The notes: generated by a model not told the origin, from the letters alone. 64,000 nucleotides of DNA from an uncultured Candidatus Melainabacteria bacterium (GCA_934754505.1 CAKVIE010000011.1:1-64000), one strand, 5' to 3'. Numbered from the stretch's first letter, positions 36,973 through 46,080 are shown. Program-made: numbers and translations.

Positions 36973-37722
36973 TTAAATTTCTTTTGCAGGGTTATAGCTC
37001 CATCCGATATCTGGTGAAACTTTCCGTCCCGTAAGCGGATCGGTATAAACTTTGACAGGTTTGTATTCACCTGATTTTTTGGAAACAAGTTTCATTTCTT
37101 CCGATATTAAGCCGTCAGAGTTAATGCTTTTAATGTTCCGTTTTTGCAGGTTATAGTTTAAAAGAGCATTAACTCTGCATCTGCACCTCCAACCGTTCGG
37201 AGGGTAAAAAGCATCCCAAAACGGATCGTCATACCTGAAAACAAGCCCATGCATTTCGGCGTGTTCGGGACGGGTTCTTCCGTCTAAAACAGCGATATAT
37301 TGCCAATACGGTCTGTTCTCAACGTTCTCGATTTGTGTTTTGTATCTTCCGACCTGATAAGCAGTCTGCATATTAACCGAATAAATTGTTTTAAGTCGGT
37401 AAAGAGAGCCGAGCTGAACTTTTTCGGCAACACCATTTGAATCAACGATAATTTGTTCACCCCACCAACCTTTCTTTTGCAAAATCGGTTTCAGTTCTTT
37501 TTGGAAGTCGTGAAAAGTTTTACCTTCAGAAAGTGCTTTGTCGAGAGCCTCCCGGATATCTTCCAAAACGTGAGATTTAACGGCTTTTGCAACGGTGAAA
37601 GTCTTTTGATGTGCGGATTGCCAAAGTTCGTACCAGTCCCAGGTCTGTTTATTTTTTTTGTTCCTGAAATATTTTATTGCTAATGCAGGAGAAAGTTTAA
37701 ATAATGCTTTTAATTCAGCCAT
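36973..37722 (-). CDS. Mu F-like minor head protein
   Basis: A 249-residue protein of the Mu gp30 (F) / SPP1 gp7 head morphogenesis family. The diagnostic part is YWQYIAVLDGRTRPEHAEMH, then PNGWRCRCRVNAL. The Cys pair and the R-P-H pattern are conserved in the family. It is a minor capsid protein linked to the portal. I start it at ATG 37722, where GGGGGTGA precedes and TGATG overlaps the PAPS reductase stop. Confidence 0.85.
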   Translation of the reverse strand: MAELKALFKLSPALAIKYFRNKKNKQTWDWYELWQSAHQKTFTVAKAVKSHVLEDIREALDKALSEGKTFHDFQKELKPILQKKGWWGEQIIVDSNGVAEKVQLGSLYRLKTIYSVNMQTAYQVGRYKTQIENVENRPYWQYIAVLDGRTRPEHAEMHGLVFRYDDPFWDAFYPPNGWRCRCRVNALLNYNLQKRNIKSINSDGLISEEMKLVSKKSGEYKPVKVYTDPLTGRKVSPDIGWSYNPAKEI

Positions 37723-38672
37723 CAGTATTTCACCCCCAAGAAGTCCAAAACTTTTCCGCAACCGAGATCCTTTATACAGTAAACGTACTGTTTCGGATGT
37801 GTTACTTTCATTTTTTCAAATTTATTCGGCGATTTTTCACGATGAACGCCAAACATACAGAACATACAACCTGTGCGGTCAACATTTGTGGTGTAATATT
37901 TTCCTTTTTCATCTTTTAGAATATCGCCATAAACAGAGCAGTAAGGGACATTAAACTCTTTTATATATTTAAAAATATCCTGTTCCGTCCAAAAACCGAG
38001 CGGAGTTGAGGCAGGTCTTTTAGAATCAAAAGAGTTACAACCTTTTTTAAGGTATTCTGTTTTTCTTAAATTACTTTCCGCCGCCATTGTTGCGATAAAC
38101 GGTTTCAGACCTGTTTCTTTCTCTAATTTTTTTGCCGGAGTCTTTTTCATAATACGGCAACATTTTGACGATATCGGAATGTCGCTGTCTCTTAAAAACT
38201 GCCATTTTGCAAGACAATAGTGTGAGCCGTATTTTTTCACATATTCACTGTTGGGATCGAATTTCCGTTGAGTATAGCCTAACGGATTTTTGCGGTTTTC
38301 CTCGATAAACATTGCAACTTCTTTGCTGATAACGGGATAACCGTATTCATTCAATACTTGTTTAAAGGTCTTTTTAGGTCTGATTATTATTGTATTTTCG
38401 GTTTCTTTGACAAATTGTCTGACTTCGGGATATTCAAGACCTGTGTCTATAAAGACGGCAGGAACTTCGGGGTACATTGAACGGACAAGATGTAATAAGA
38501 CCGTTGAATCTTTTCCGCCTGAAAAAGACACATAAACTTTACCGTCAAAGTGGTCATAAAACTGTTTGATTCTTCGCTTTGACATTTGAATTTTTAAATG
38601 CAGCGGCAGACTTTGTCTTTGTTTTAAAAAATTCTTTTTGATTATATATTCTTCACGAGAAATGGATGCCAT
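37722..38672 (-). CDS. Phage PAPS reductase-like ATP-pyrophosphatase
   Basis: A 316-residue protein with P-loop VYVSFSGGKDSTVLLH (about 48-63), FIDTGLEYPEV, CCRIMKKTPAK and a C-terminal Cys pair GCMFCMFGVHRE. It belongs to the PAPS reductase/DndC-like superfamily common in phages of gut bacteria. It may thiolate or otherwise modify nucleic acid, or support sulfur metabolism; the substrate is not known. It is sandwiched between portal and F genes with start/stop overlaps, so it is part of the phage head operon and distinct from BrxP. It has no DUF4007 or ferredoxin part. Confidence 0.8.
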   Translation of the reverse strand: MASISREEYIIKKNFLKQRQSLPLHLKIQMSKRRIKQFYDHFDGKVYVSFSGGKDSTVLLHLVRSMYPEVPAVFIDTGLEYPEVRQFVKETENTIIIRPKKTFKQVLNEYGYPVISKEVAMFIEENRKNPLGYTQRKFDPNSEYVKKYGSHYCLAKWQFLRDSDIPISSKCCRIMKKTPAKKLEKETGLKPFIATMAAESNLRKTEYLKKGCNSFDSKRPASTPLGFWTEQDIFKYIKEFNVPYCSVYGDILKDEKGKYYTTNVDRTGCMFCMFGVHREKSPNKFEKMKVTHPKQYVYCIKDLGCGKVLDFLGVKY

Positions 38673-38683
38673 ATTATTATTCC

Positions 38684-40105
38684 TTATTCATCAAGACCAT
38701 CTGATCTGCCCTGCAATTCGCACAAGAAGATTGCTTTTTGGATTGACTGTTCAAGCTGTTTTGTATGCAGGTTCCGGTCCGTTAAAAGTTCTTTTGCTTC
38801 TTCGTAAGTTTCGCAGTTTTCAAGTAAAGACAGAAGCGGAGCTATCATTTTTTGAGCCTTTTCTGAAAGTTCCGTTTCGGCTAAAAAGTTAAACAGGTTA
38901 TCAATTTGGTCTTGTCCCTCAATATGAGGCTCCTGTGAAAATTGTACAAACTGCGTGTTTAACGGTACATCTTCTTTGATTTCAAAATCTTCTTCTTCCA
39001 AGCCGTAGGTTTTTAAGAAGTATTCTTTTGAAAATTTAACACCTGTTTCCGAAAGTATTTTGTCTCTTTGAGCCAAATTCAAATCAACATCTTCAATTTC
39101 ATACATTTCAAATGTCGGTATTTCGGAATTGGGAAAATTAAATTCATAAATCCACTTTATGAGCTGATTTATTGTGCTTTCAACAAGTTTTTTATCCGAA
39201 TCAATAAGGTCTTGCCTTATTTTTAAATGTGTATTTGAGGCAGCATAGCTTCCACGAGAACCGACTTCGGTTGTAAGGGTTTGACCTAAAATAGCCTTTG
39301 AAATTTCAGCATTCATTTTATCTATGAGTTTTTCAAAGATTTCGGCGGAAGATGATTTATTTGCTTCCTGAATTTCAACGGAGGAATCATCGGGAATAAC
39401 AGCAATCGCATCTTGTATCATATTTTCGAGCAAATCGGCAAGATTGTCTGTTTCTTCCTGACTTGCACCACGAGGGTGTTTTCCGATTAAATGGGGAATA
39501 CCGTATTTTTCCGAAAAAGTAACCCAAAATTTTAATCCGCCTTTTTTGAAAGTTACAGCCCAAAAGACTCGTGAAAGAGTTCTTTCTCCGTAGGGGTTTT
39601 CGTAAGTCGGATTTGCCTGTGGGCATAAAAACTTGCGTGGCGGAAGTTCTTTACCCCAAGAATGTTCTTTTGTTCTGAATTTTAAAATGTTATCATCATC
39701 AAAACAGAACCAATCAACGGGCTTTGCCTTTAATTCAGACGGCAGAACATAATTTCCGAATTTTTTCCATATGATTTCAATTGGCTGAAAACCGAAAGAT
39801 GTCGCATTGAGGATATCGCTAATCAGTTTATAAACATCGATTTTTTTGAATAAATCCTCAATAATTTGTGTATTTTTATCTTTGTTTTTACCTCTGTTTA
39901 TTTCCCATTCGAGAGAGAGAACACCTGATTTTCTTGACTGAACACAGGCAAAAACGTGGGGATCATATAGCAGTTGCTTATAAACCCGAATATCCTTACC
40001 TTGCTTTTTGAGAACCTCATCGGGATCGGGCAGATATGAACCCAATGAGTAAAAATTTATACTTCTTTTTCTTGTTGCAATTTCATCGCTTAATTTGTTT
40101 TTCAT
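38684..40105 (-). CDS. Mu gp29-like portal protein (DUF935)
   Basis: A 473-residue portal. DUF935 landmarks: QLLYDPHVFACVQSRKSGVL (about 45-64), SFGFQPIEIIWKK, VFWAVTFKKGGLKFWVTFSE, and GQTLTTEVGSRGSYAASNTH. The portal forms the dodecameric DNA gate of the head and contacts the terminase. I start at ATG 40105 (AAAAAGGAAAAATT upstream) rather than 40132. Length is normal for the family. Confidence 0.88.
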   Translation of the reverse strand: MKNKLSDEIATRKRSINFYSLGSYLPDPDEVLKKQGKDIRVYKQLLYDPHVFACVQSRKSGVLSLEWEINRGKNKDKNTQIIEDLFKKIDVYKLISDILNATSFGFQPIEIIWKKFGNYVLPSELKAKPVDWFCFDDDNILKFRTKEHSWGKELPPRKFLCPQANPTYENPYGERTLSRVFWAVTFKKGGLKFWVTFSEKYGIPHLIGKHPRGASQEETDNLADLLENMIQDAIAVIPDDSSVEIQEANKSSSAEIFEKLIDKMNAEISKAILGQTLTTEVGSRGSYAASNTHLKIRQDLIDSDKKLVESTINQLIKWIYEFNFPNSEIPTFEMYEIEDVDLNLAQRDKILSETGVKFSKEYFLKTYGLEEEDFEIKEDVPLNTQFVQFSQEPHIEGQDQIDNLFNFLAETELSEKAQKMIAPLLSLLENCETYEEAKELLTDRNLHTKQLEQSIQKAIFLCELQGRSDGLDE

Positions 40106-40232
40106 AATTTTTCCTTTTTGATTTAATCTCAAACCCGATTTAAAACCGATTTAACTCGATTTAATTTTAATTTTTTGAGTGAGTCAGGTATAATTTATCC
40201 TCTGGAAATTTTTAAGTGGCTTAAAAGCCGTT
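40106..40232. repeat. Phased CGATTTAA repeats between terminase and portal
   Basis: CGATTTAA occurs at 40136-40143, 40147-40154 and 40157-40164, about one helical turn apart, with a fourth partial copy (GATTTAA) near 40120. It lies in a 127-nt gap inside an otherwise tightly packed head operon. It could bind a protein to one face of the DNA or regulate portal expression. No coding frame is seen. Confidence 0.5.
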
Positions 40233-41570
40233 TTAAAAATTTTCGGTCATTTTTACAGACTCTCTTTTTTTTCTTGTTGAAATATGAATTTCACCCGAGC
40301 CGTTATCAGCGGCGTGAAGTGCAAGTGCTAATGCCCAAAACCTGTCAGCGTGTCCGTTTTCAGAACGGTCGGCATCAAACCGTATGTTATTTGCAGAGGT
40401 TGTAATTCTGCGAATGGAATGTAAATCCTCTCTGATTTCGTGTCTGCTCGGAATAAAAACTGTTTTGTTTTCTAACTCTGTCCGGAGTCTGTAAGCCAAA
40501 TCTTCTTTTACACGATTTGTAAAAGTTACACCTTCGACTCTGAATTTTCCGAATTTTACCTGTGCATTTTCTGCCATCTGCATACCGATGCCGGTATCAT
40601 CCTGACAATCACGTCTGAATAATTTGTGAGCCAAAATTTCGTGCAGAATTTCTTCCTGTTTTTGAAAGGACATTTTTGAAAGTTCAATAACAGCTCTTGT
40701 GTATTTAATATTTTCAATTTTTTCCAAAACCCAAATGACAGTTAAATCTTTTTTTCTGCCGACATCAACCCCGACATAGAAATCGTGCTGAATTTCATCG
40801 AGGGGTTTTAAAATATTATTCATTTCACAGGAGGTTATTAAATCGTAGGGAAGAAATGCACTTGCTTCATCGACTGCGATACAGCAGTATTCCTGTAACC
40901 AGGTATATTCGTCAAAGCAGTTTTCTTTTTCGTTGTTCAGCCATTCTTCACGTTCTTTGGCTGTTGTTTTCCGCTGATAAATTTTATCAACAAGACCTTC
41001 GGATACGGCAAGCTGAATCGGTGTTTTATGAAGACTCCAACTTAATTCACCGTTATTAACCTGATCAATAAATCGGTAGTACAGACAGTTTTGTCCGTTG
41101 TGAGTGGATAATATCCTTAATGGATAACCCCAGGTTATACATGGACGTGCCGCTTTCCAAAGTTCTTCGGGATTATTGTGAAAGGCAAACTCGTCAAGCA
41201 CAATTTTACCGCCTTTTGAACGGAAGCCTTTAGGGTTTGATGAGAGTGCGTGAATTTTTGTGCCGTTTTTAAATTCAATAACAAGAGCCTTTATGTCTTT
41301 ATCCGAATCAAGAATTATTTCACCAAGACTTTTTGCGGCAACGTGAAACAGTTTTACCCATTGTTCGCAATAAGAAATATATTCTTTTGCGGCAGATTCA
41401 TCGGCTGATGAAAACCAAACGGCAGGAACTTTTTTATCAATGCAGTCTCTGACGTCTTCATAGCTTTGGACGTAAGTTGCTCCGATACGGCGTGATTTTT
41501 CCCATATCTTTATTTTTGATTTATCCTTAAGCCATCTTAACTGATAGGGTAAAAAGTAGTTATTCTTCAT
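40233..41570 (-). CDS. Mu gp28-like terminase large subunit
   Basis: A 445-residue packaging motor. ATPase: the Walker A-like KSRRIGATYVQSYEDV (about 25-40) and Walker B GGKIVLDEFAFH (about 119-130). Nuclease: VGVDVGRKKDLTVIWVLE (about 268-285), with the first acidic residue of the RNase-H fold, and later a conserved FDADRSENGHADRFWALALA. It cuts and packages the phage DNA. It overlaps the small-terminase gene by 11 nt. Confidence 0.88.
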   Translation of the reverse strand: MKNNYFLPYQLRWLKDKSKIKIWEKSRRIGATYVQSYEDVRDCIDKKVPAVWFSSADESAAKEYISYCEQWVKLFHVAAKSLGEIILDSDKDIKALVIEFKNGTKIHALSSNPKGFRSKGGKIVLDEFAFHNNPEELWKAARPCITWGYPLRILSTHNGQNCLYYRFIDQVNNGELSWSLHKTPIQLAVSEGLVDKIYQRKTTAKEREEWLNNEKENCFDEYTWLQEYCCIAVDEASAFLPYDLITSCEMNNILKPLDEIQHDFYVGVDVGRKKDLTVIWVLEKIENIKYTRAVIELSKMSFQKQEEILHEILAHKLFRRDCQDDTGIGMQMAENAQVKFGKFRVEGVTFTNRVKEDLAYRLRTELENKTVFIPSRHEIREDLHSIRRITTSANNIRFDADRSENGHADRFWALALALHAADNGSGEIHISTRKKRESVKMTENF

Positions 41571-41988
41571 TGTATTTTACCCCTAAAATTTCTTCTTCTA
41601 TCAGCTTGATTACTTCGGGAGTAAGACCTTTGTTTTCGGTTTTGGTTGATTCTTTTTCAAGAACGGAATCCTCGTATTCTTTTATTTTGTTTATCAGAGG
41701 GAGCATTTTTGTAAACGCATACATTCTGCCCGGATCGATTTTTTCGTTGTTGTCCATATCGCATTCGATGGTAATCATCAGCTTTCGGGCAAAGTTGAAC
41801 AATTCTTCGTGAAACATTCTGAGAGTTTTCAGGTACTCGGATTTTTTCACATCCCATTTATACAGTTGTTTCCACCGCCGGACAGTTTTTTCGTTCACTT
41901 CAACTTTTCTTGAAATTTCCTCAATGGTGTTGTGATCCATAACATAGAGCTTTTGTGCATATTCAAGAACGACATCTCTTTTAGTCAA
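41560..41988 (-). CDS. Terminase small-subunit-like HTH protein
   Basis: About 142 residues. An N-terminal HTH (TIEEISRKVEVNEKTVRRWK, about residues 21-40) is followed by helices and an acidic C-terminus. The fold and position directly before the large terminase fit a small terminase of Mu-like phages. I choose the TTG start at 41988 (GGAGG 5 nt upstream, product starting TKRDVVLEYA). An upstream TTG at 42009 gives a poorer N-terminus. Confidence 0.75.
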   Translation of the reverse strand: MTKRDVVLEYAQKLYVMDHNTIEEISRKVEVNEKTVRRWKQLYKWDVKKSEYLKTLRMFHEELFNFARKLMITIECDMDNNEKIDPGRMYAFTKMLPLINKIKEYEDSVLEKESTKTENKGLTPEVIKLIEEEILGVKYNEE

Positions 41989-42227
41989 AGTATGCCTCCA
42001 AGTCCTCAACTTTTTTCTTTGTTGTTTTGAGTTCCGTAATAATGCTGTTCAGTTTTTTTTACAGAGGACAGAGCTTTTTCAATTTCGATTTTTGTCAAAT
42101 CTTCTTCAAAAGGGTTTAAATATGTCCGTATCAGAACGATAAGACCGGAGGCTTCCATATCAAGATTTTTAAATTTTGATTTAGCCTCTGCAAGTTGTCC
42201 TTTAAGCTGAAGTCTTTCCGTATTCAT
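41981..42227 (-). pseudogene. Small coiled-coil head-operon protein with homopolymer frameshift
   Basis: The frame starts at ATG 42227 (GGAGATAAAAC upstream) and is helical (LQLKGQLAEAKSKF). As written, it enters a non-native frame after a run of eight A's (coding strand, near 42052-42060) and stops at 42006. Shifting one base gives a natural helical end (LNSIITELKTTKKKVEDLEA) that stops at 41981 and overlaps the next gene, as neighbours do. So the native protein was about 81 residues. A single-base error in the assembly is as likely as a mutation. Confidence 0.6.
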
Positions 42228-42472
42228 TGATGTTTTATCTCCTTTTTCAGAACGGGACACCAGAGATTGCCGTCAATTTTACTCTCAATACGGGACAAAA
42301 CCGTTGCATTGTATTGGTTGGTTTCAACCAAATCTTTCAGGATTTCAAAATTGTTGTTGATGATTTTTTCAAAGGTTTTTACCTGGGCATTGTGGTAAAC
42401 ATACCAAATGACAAAAATCACAGCCGGGAAGCCGACACTTTCAAATAATTTTAAGAGTACAGAGTAATCCAT
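42224..42472 (-). CDS. Small membrane protein, holin-like
   Basis: An 82-residue protein with one N-terminal transmembrane segment (SVGFPAVIFVIWYVYHNA, about residues 12-29) and a helical charged tail. This topology resembles BhlA/UviB-type holin-like proteins and small phage membrane proteins at the head of packaging operons. It is the first gene of the leftward operon; GGAAC precedes its start. A role in lysis is possible but not shown. It overlaps the next gene by 4 nt. Confidence 0.6.
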   Translation of the reverse strand: MDYSVLLKLFESVGFPAVIFVIWYVYHNAQVKTFEKIINNNFEILKDLVETNQYNATVLSRIESKIDGNLWCPVLKKEIKHQ

Positions 42473-42706
42473 CTTGTTCCTTTCGTAGAGTGTTCAGGGC
42501 AAAAAGAAAAGAGGCTTTTGCCCGTTTTCTTTCAAGATACATCATCTCTTCAGACACCTTCAAATTGTCGTGGGCAGTGTTTTCTGCGAGTGGCTGTCAG
42601 AAGTGTTATAAATGACTGCTTATCCACATTTGAAGTGGTTTTACAGGTAGATTTATACTGCCAAAAGGTAGCAAAATTTATCACTCACAAAATATGGAGA
42701 AACCAA
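42473..42706. promoter_or_regulatory. Divergent late control region
   Basis: The only gap between the leftward head operon and the rightward capsid/tail operon. It contains an 8-bp inverted repeat GGGCAAAA (42497-42504) / TTTTGCCC (42516-42523) with a T-rich tail on the right side. No good -35/-10 pair is visible on either strand, which fits promoters that need a phage activator. Confidence 0.5.
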
Positions 42707-43666
42707 ATGAAATTTTTTGAAGTTTTTAAAGCGGGAACTTATCCCCAAGGCAATTTTACGCAAGCCGAAGTTCAGGAACTGGCTAAAAATTATGATCCTT
42801 CTTTTTGCGAAGCACCAATCACCTTAGACCACGAACAAAAAGGTCCGGCATACGGCTGGGTTGATTCTCTGAAAGAAGAAAACGGAACGTTAAAAGCATC
42901 ATTCAAAGATTTGGCTGATGATTTAAAAGAGTACGTCCAAAAAGGAAAATACAAAAAAATATCTGTTGAAATTTACAGAGAATTAGAAGGTAAAAAGCCA
43001 TATTTAAAGGCTGTTTCTTTTTTGGGAGCATCTATTCCGCAGGTCAAAGGAATGAAAGCCGTTGAATTTAAAGACGGTGAATCTGACATATATATCTTTG
43101 ATACAACAGGCGGAACGAATGAAACAGATGAGTTAAAAGCCACCATTAAAGAACTTGAAAAACAGGTTGCCGAATTTGAAGAAAAAGCAAAGAAAAATAC
43201 GGAAATTAAGGATTTAAAATCAAAGGTAAAAGATTTAAATATTCAGTTTGCAAAATTCAAAGATGAAGCAGAAGGCAAAGAAGAACTTGCAAGAGAATTA
43301 AAAGAAATCAAAGAAAATTTAAGAAACAAAGATTTTAACGAATTTATCGACAAACAGATTGAAGAAGGTATTTTAACACCTGCAAATAAAGATGCCGTCT
43401 TTTCCATTTTATGCGATTTGGATAATGTCAAAAAATTTGACGAAACTTCTGACAGCATCAATAAATTTAAGACTTTTATTTCAGCACTTCCCAAGCAGAT
43501 TGAATTTGACGAGATAGCAAAGAAAAAAACAACAAAGCCGTCCGTTGATGTCGAAAAGTATGCCGAAGCCGATGAAGAAAGTCTTGAAATTTACAAAGAG
43601 GCAACGGCTTTGGCTGAAAAAGAAAAAATATCATTCAGAGATGCACTGTTAAAAATTAAGAAATAA
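42707..43666 (+). CDS. Head protease and scaffold (Mu I/Z-like)
   Basis: A 319-residue protein. The N-terminal third has the Mu protease I features: APITLDHEQKGPAYGWVDSL (about 37-56) and KKISVEIYRELEGKKPYLKAVSFLG. The middle is a long coiled coil (ATIKELEKQVAEFEEKAKK to about residue 215) that acts as scaffold. The C-terminal part is helical. The start at 42707 follows GGAGAAACCAA. It assembles the procapsid and is removed by self-cleavage. Confidence 0.82.
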   Translation: MKFFEVFKAGTYPQGNFTQAEVQELAKNYDPSFCEAPITLDHEQKGPAYGWVDSLKEENGTLKASFKDLADDLKEYVQKGKYKKISVEIYRELEGKKPYLKAVSFLGASIPQVKGMKAVEFKDGESDIYIFDTTGGTNETDELKATIKELEKQVAEFEEKAKKNTEIKDLKSKVKDLNIQFAKFKDEAEGKEELARELKEIKENLRNKDFNEFIDKQIEEGILTPANKDAVFSILCDLDNVKKFDETSDSINKFKTFISALPKQIEFDEIAKKKTTKPSVDVEKYAEADEESLEIYKEATALAEKEKISFRDALLKIKK

Positions 43667-43676
43667 GGAGATATAA

Positions 43677-44594
43677 ATGGGACGTTTAGAAGATTTACGC
43701 ATAAATGCGTATTTGTCGGAAGTAGCAAGAGGCTACCGAAATAATGAACTTATCGCTCATTATTTATTCCCGACTATTGAATCGGAACTTGAAAAAGTGG
43801 ATATATTTGAATTTAACAAAGAAGCCTTTAAGGTTCACGATACCGAAAGAGCAATAAGAGCCAATTCAAATGTAATCAGCCCTGAAGGTTTCAAAAAACA
43901 TACGGCAACATTGACCGAACACGATTTGGCATACCCTCTCGATTACCGAGAAGAACACGAATCAAAAGAAGTTAAATTACAGCTTCACGCAACAAATGTT
44001 GTAACCCAGGGTTTGCAGTTGAAGCACGAAAAACAATGTGCTGATTTGGTTCAGGATGCAAACAATTACAGCAGTGGCAACAAAGTAATTTTATCGGGAA
44101 CAAGTCAGTTTAATGATGAAGCCTCCGATCCCGTTACCGTAATTGACACTGCAAAAAATGCGATTTGCAGTAACATCGGTCAAGATCCGAACACAATGGT
44201 TATCGGTCAGGAAGTATGGGAAAAGTTAAAAAGACACAAAGTATTAACAGGTTTGCTTTCTAACAGTGAACACAAAATTCTTACCCTTAGCCATTTAAAA
44301 GAAATCTTTGAAATTGAAAACATTGTTGTCGGCAAAGCCGTTACGGTTGATGAAAACAATGTTAACCACAGAATTTGGGGTAAAAATATCATTCTTGCCT
44401 ATGTGCCGAAATTAGACACAAGAACGGAATACGATCCTGCTTTCGCATATACAATCCACCTCAAAGATTCTCTCAAAATCGATGAATATTACAAAGAAGG
44501 TAACAAGCTGAAATATATCAGAGCAACTGATATTTACACACCGTTCCTGGTCGGTCCGGAAGCAGGTTATCTGATAAAAAATGCTGTGGCATAA
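43677..44594 (+). CDS. Major capsid protein
   Basis: A 305-residue protein in the Mu T position. The body includes YLSEVARGYRNNELIAHYLF at the start, DYREEHESKE in the spine-helix region, and NTMVIGQEVWEKLKRHK in the P-domain, as in HK97-fold capsid proteins of Mu-like phages of gut bacteria. AAGGAGATATAA precedes the start. It follows protease/scaffold by 10 nt. Confidence 0.85.
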   Translation: MGRLEDLRINAYLSEVARGYRNNELIAHYLFPTIESELEKVDIFEFNKEAFKVHDTERAIRANSNVISPEGFKKHTATLTEHDLAYPLDYREEHESKEVKLQLHATNVVTQGLQLKHEKQCADLVQDANNYSSGNKVILSGTSQFNDEASDPVTVIDTAKNAICSNIGQDPNTMVIGQEVWEKLKRHKVLTGLLSNSEHKILTLSHLKEIFEIENIVVGKAVTVDENNVNHRIWGKNIILAYVPKLDTRTEYDPAFAYTIHLKDSLKIDEYYKEGNKLKYIRATDIYTPFLVGPEAGYLIKNAVA

Positions 44595-44603
44595 GGAGTA
44601 AAA

Positions 44604-44840
44604 ATGGCTAAATACAAAATTAAAAACACGAATTTGATGCATAACGGAAGTTTTTACGGAATCGGTTCAACTGTTGATTTGACGGAAGAAGAAGCAAAAC
44701 TTTTGAGTGAATTTATCACACCCGTCAAAGAAACAAAAACACCGACTCCTGCAAAAACAGTAACTAAAACTAAAACTAAAACAACTACAACTGAAAACAC
44801 AACAACAACCGAAACGACAGGAGGTACAAATGACAAATAA
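44604..44840 (+). CDS. Small head protein with Thr-rich tail (gp35-like)
   Basis: A 78-residue protein. Residues 1-40 form a compact domain (MAKYKIKNTNLMHNGSFYGI, then EEEAKLLSEFI) of the Mu gp35-like type. The rest is a low-complexity Thr/Lys tail (KTKTKTTTTENTTTT). It sits between capsid and decoration genes and overlaps the latter by 11 nt. Confidence 0.7.
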   Translation: MAKYKIKNTNLMHNGSFYGIGSTVDLTEEEAKLLSEFITPVKETKTPTPAKTVTKTKTKTTTTENTTTTETTGGTNDK

Positions 44841-45225
44841 GACATATAAACCGCTGTTGATTGATTCGGTAAAAGCGACTGCCGACCTTCCGAAACAAAG
44901 GTTTGTTTCTTTTGGAGGTGCTGTATGCACAGCAGGTGAAAAAGCATTTGGTATTTCTGATGTTGAAACGGATAACGGTCAGTTTGCACCTGTCGGTGTT
45001 CTCGGAATTTTTCTGATAGAAACGGGCGGTGCAATTACCCGGGGTGATGCAGTAACCTCTGATGCAGACGGAAAAGCTGTTACCGCAACGGGCGATACCA
45101 TTGAAAGCACAACCGAAGATGAAACAACAACTTACTCTATTCAAAAAGGTGATGCTGTCAACGGTTATGCTCTCGATACAGCCTCTTCATCAGGTGAAAT
45201 TATTCGTGTAGTAAGAGGAATTTAA
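44830..45225 (+). CDS. Capsid decoration protein (DUF2190-like)
   Basis: A 131-residue protein rich in G, T and A with a beta pattern: RFVSFGGAVCTAGEKAFGIS, then GGAITRGDAVTSDADGKAVT. This is the usual head-cement family that lies after the major capsid gene. It would stabilise the shell. Ribosome site AGGAGG lies in the overlapped end of the previous gene. Confidence 0.8.
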   Translation: MTNKTYKPLLIDSVKATADLPKQRFVSFGGAVCTAGEKAFGISDVETDNGQFAPVGVLGIFLIETGGAITRGDAVTSDADGKAVTATGDTIESTTEDETTTYSIQKGDAVNGYALDTASSSGEIIRVVRGI

Positions 45226-45227
45226 CT

Positions 45228-45665
45228 GTGTATTATTGCACTCTTGAAGATATAGAAACGCAGATAAGTACCGCCGTTTTAATTCAGCTGACTGATGATA
45301 CGGGATTACAAAGCACAATCAATTCTTCTGTGGTTGAAGAAGCCTTGATATATTCTTCAACATTGATTGACGGGTATTTAAGAGGGCGGTACACCCTACC
45401 TCTTGATACCCATTTCCCTTTGCTTCGGATAATCGCCATTGATTTGAGTATTTATCGGCTTTATTCAAGACGAATTCAGACAGAAATACCCGAAGCCGTT
45501 CTCGAAGCCTACAAGAATGCAATAAAAACCCTCGAACAAATAAAAAAAGGAATAATTTCACTTCAGACAGAAATAAATAACGAGGTTTCGGGAAGTCCCG
45601 AATACAGAACAAACAAAACCCAAAAGGACAGATTATTCAATAAGGAAAAATTATATGAGTATTAG
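45228..45665 (+). CDS. Mu gp36-like head-tail connector (DUF1320)
   Basis: A 145-residue protein beginning YYCTLEDIETQIS with the family's ALIYSSTLIDGYLRGRYTLP (about residues 42-62) and IIAIDLSIYRLYSRR. DUF1320 proteins are neck/connector components. It starts with GTG at 45228 after AGAGGAAT and overlaps the next gene by 11 nt. Confidence 0.85.
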   Translation: MYYCTLEDIETQISTAVLIQLTDDTGLQSTINSSVVEEALIYSSTLIDGYLRGRYTLPLDTHFPLLRIIAIDLSIYRLYSRRIQTEIPEAVLEAYKNAIKTLEQIKKGIISLQTEINNEVSGSPEYRTNKTQKDRLFNKEKLYEY

Positions 45666-46080
45666 AGATATTGAAAATCAAATAATAACAAAATTAAATG
45701 AAAAAATTTCCGATTTGCTTGTTCAGGGTTTCCCCGAAAAACCGAACGAATTTATCTTACTGCACCCGACAGGAGCAATTCTTGTTCACTATCGTGGCGG
45801 AAGTTTTTCAAACTCAAATGCCATAGATATTATTTCTCAAGAAAAGAAAATGGATTTTGCAATAACTCTTGTAACCCGAAATCTTCGCTCCAACAACGGA
45901 ACTTATGAATTATTAGACAAAATCAAAGCTGTACTTTGCGGTTATAAACCGGACGGTTGCACCAAACTCACACCCGTTAAAGAGGGCTTTTTATCCGAAA
46001 ATAACGGAATTTGGCAATACGAAATTACATTTACACTCTCAACACCAAGTGTTGAGATTTTAGAAGAAAGCGAGGTTTAA
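45655..46080 (+). CDS. Mu gp37-like tail terminator
   Basis: A 141-residue protein of the gp37 (DUF1834) type: IRDIENQIITKLNEKI, then LLHPTGAILVHYRGGSFSNS, then a beta-rich end. These act as neck or tail-terminator proteins. It ends on the base before the sheath start. Confidence 0.78.
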   Translation: MSIRDIENQIITKLNEKISDLLVQGFPEKPNEFILLHPTGAILVHYRGGSFSNSNAIDIISQEKKMDFAITLVTRNLRSNNGTYELLDKIKAVLCGYKPDGCTKLTPVKEGFLSENNGIWQYEITFTLSTPSVEILEESEV

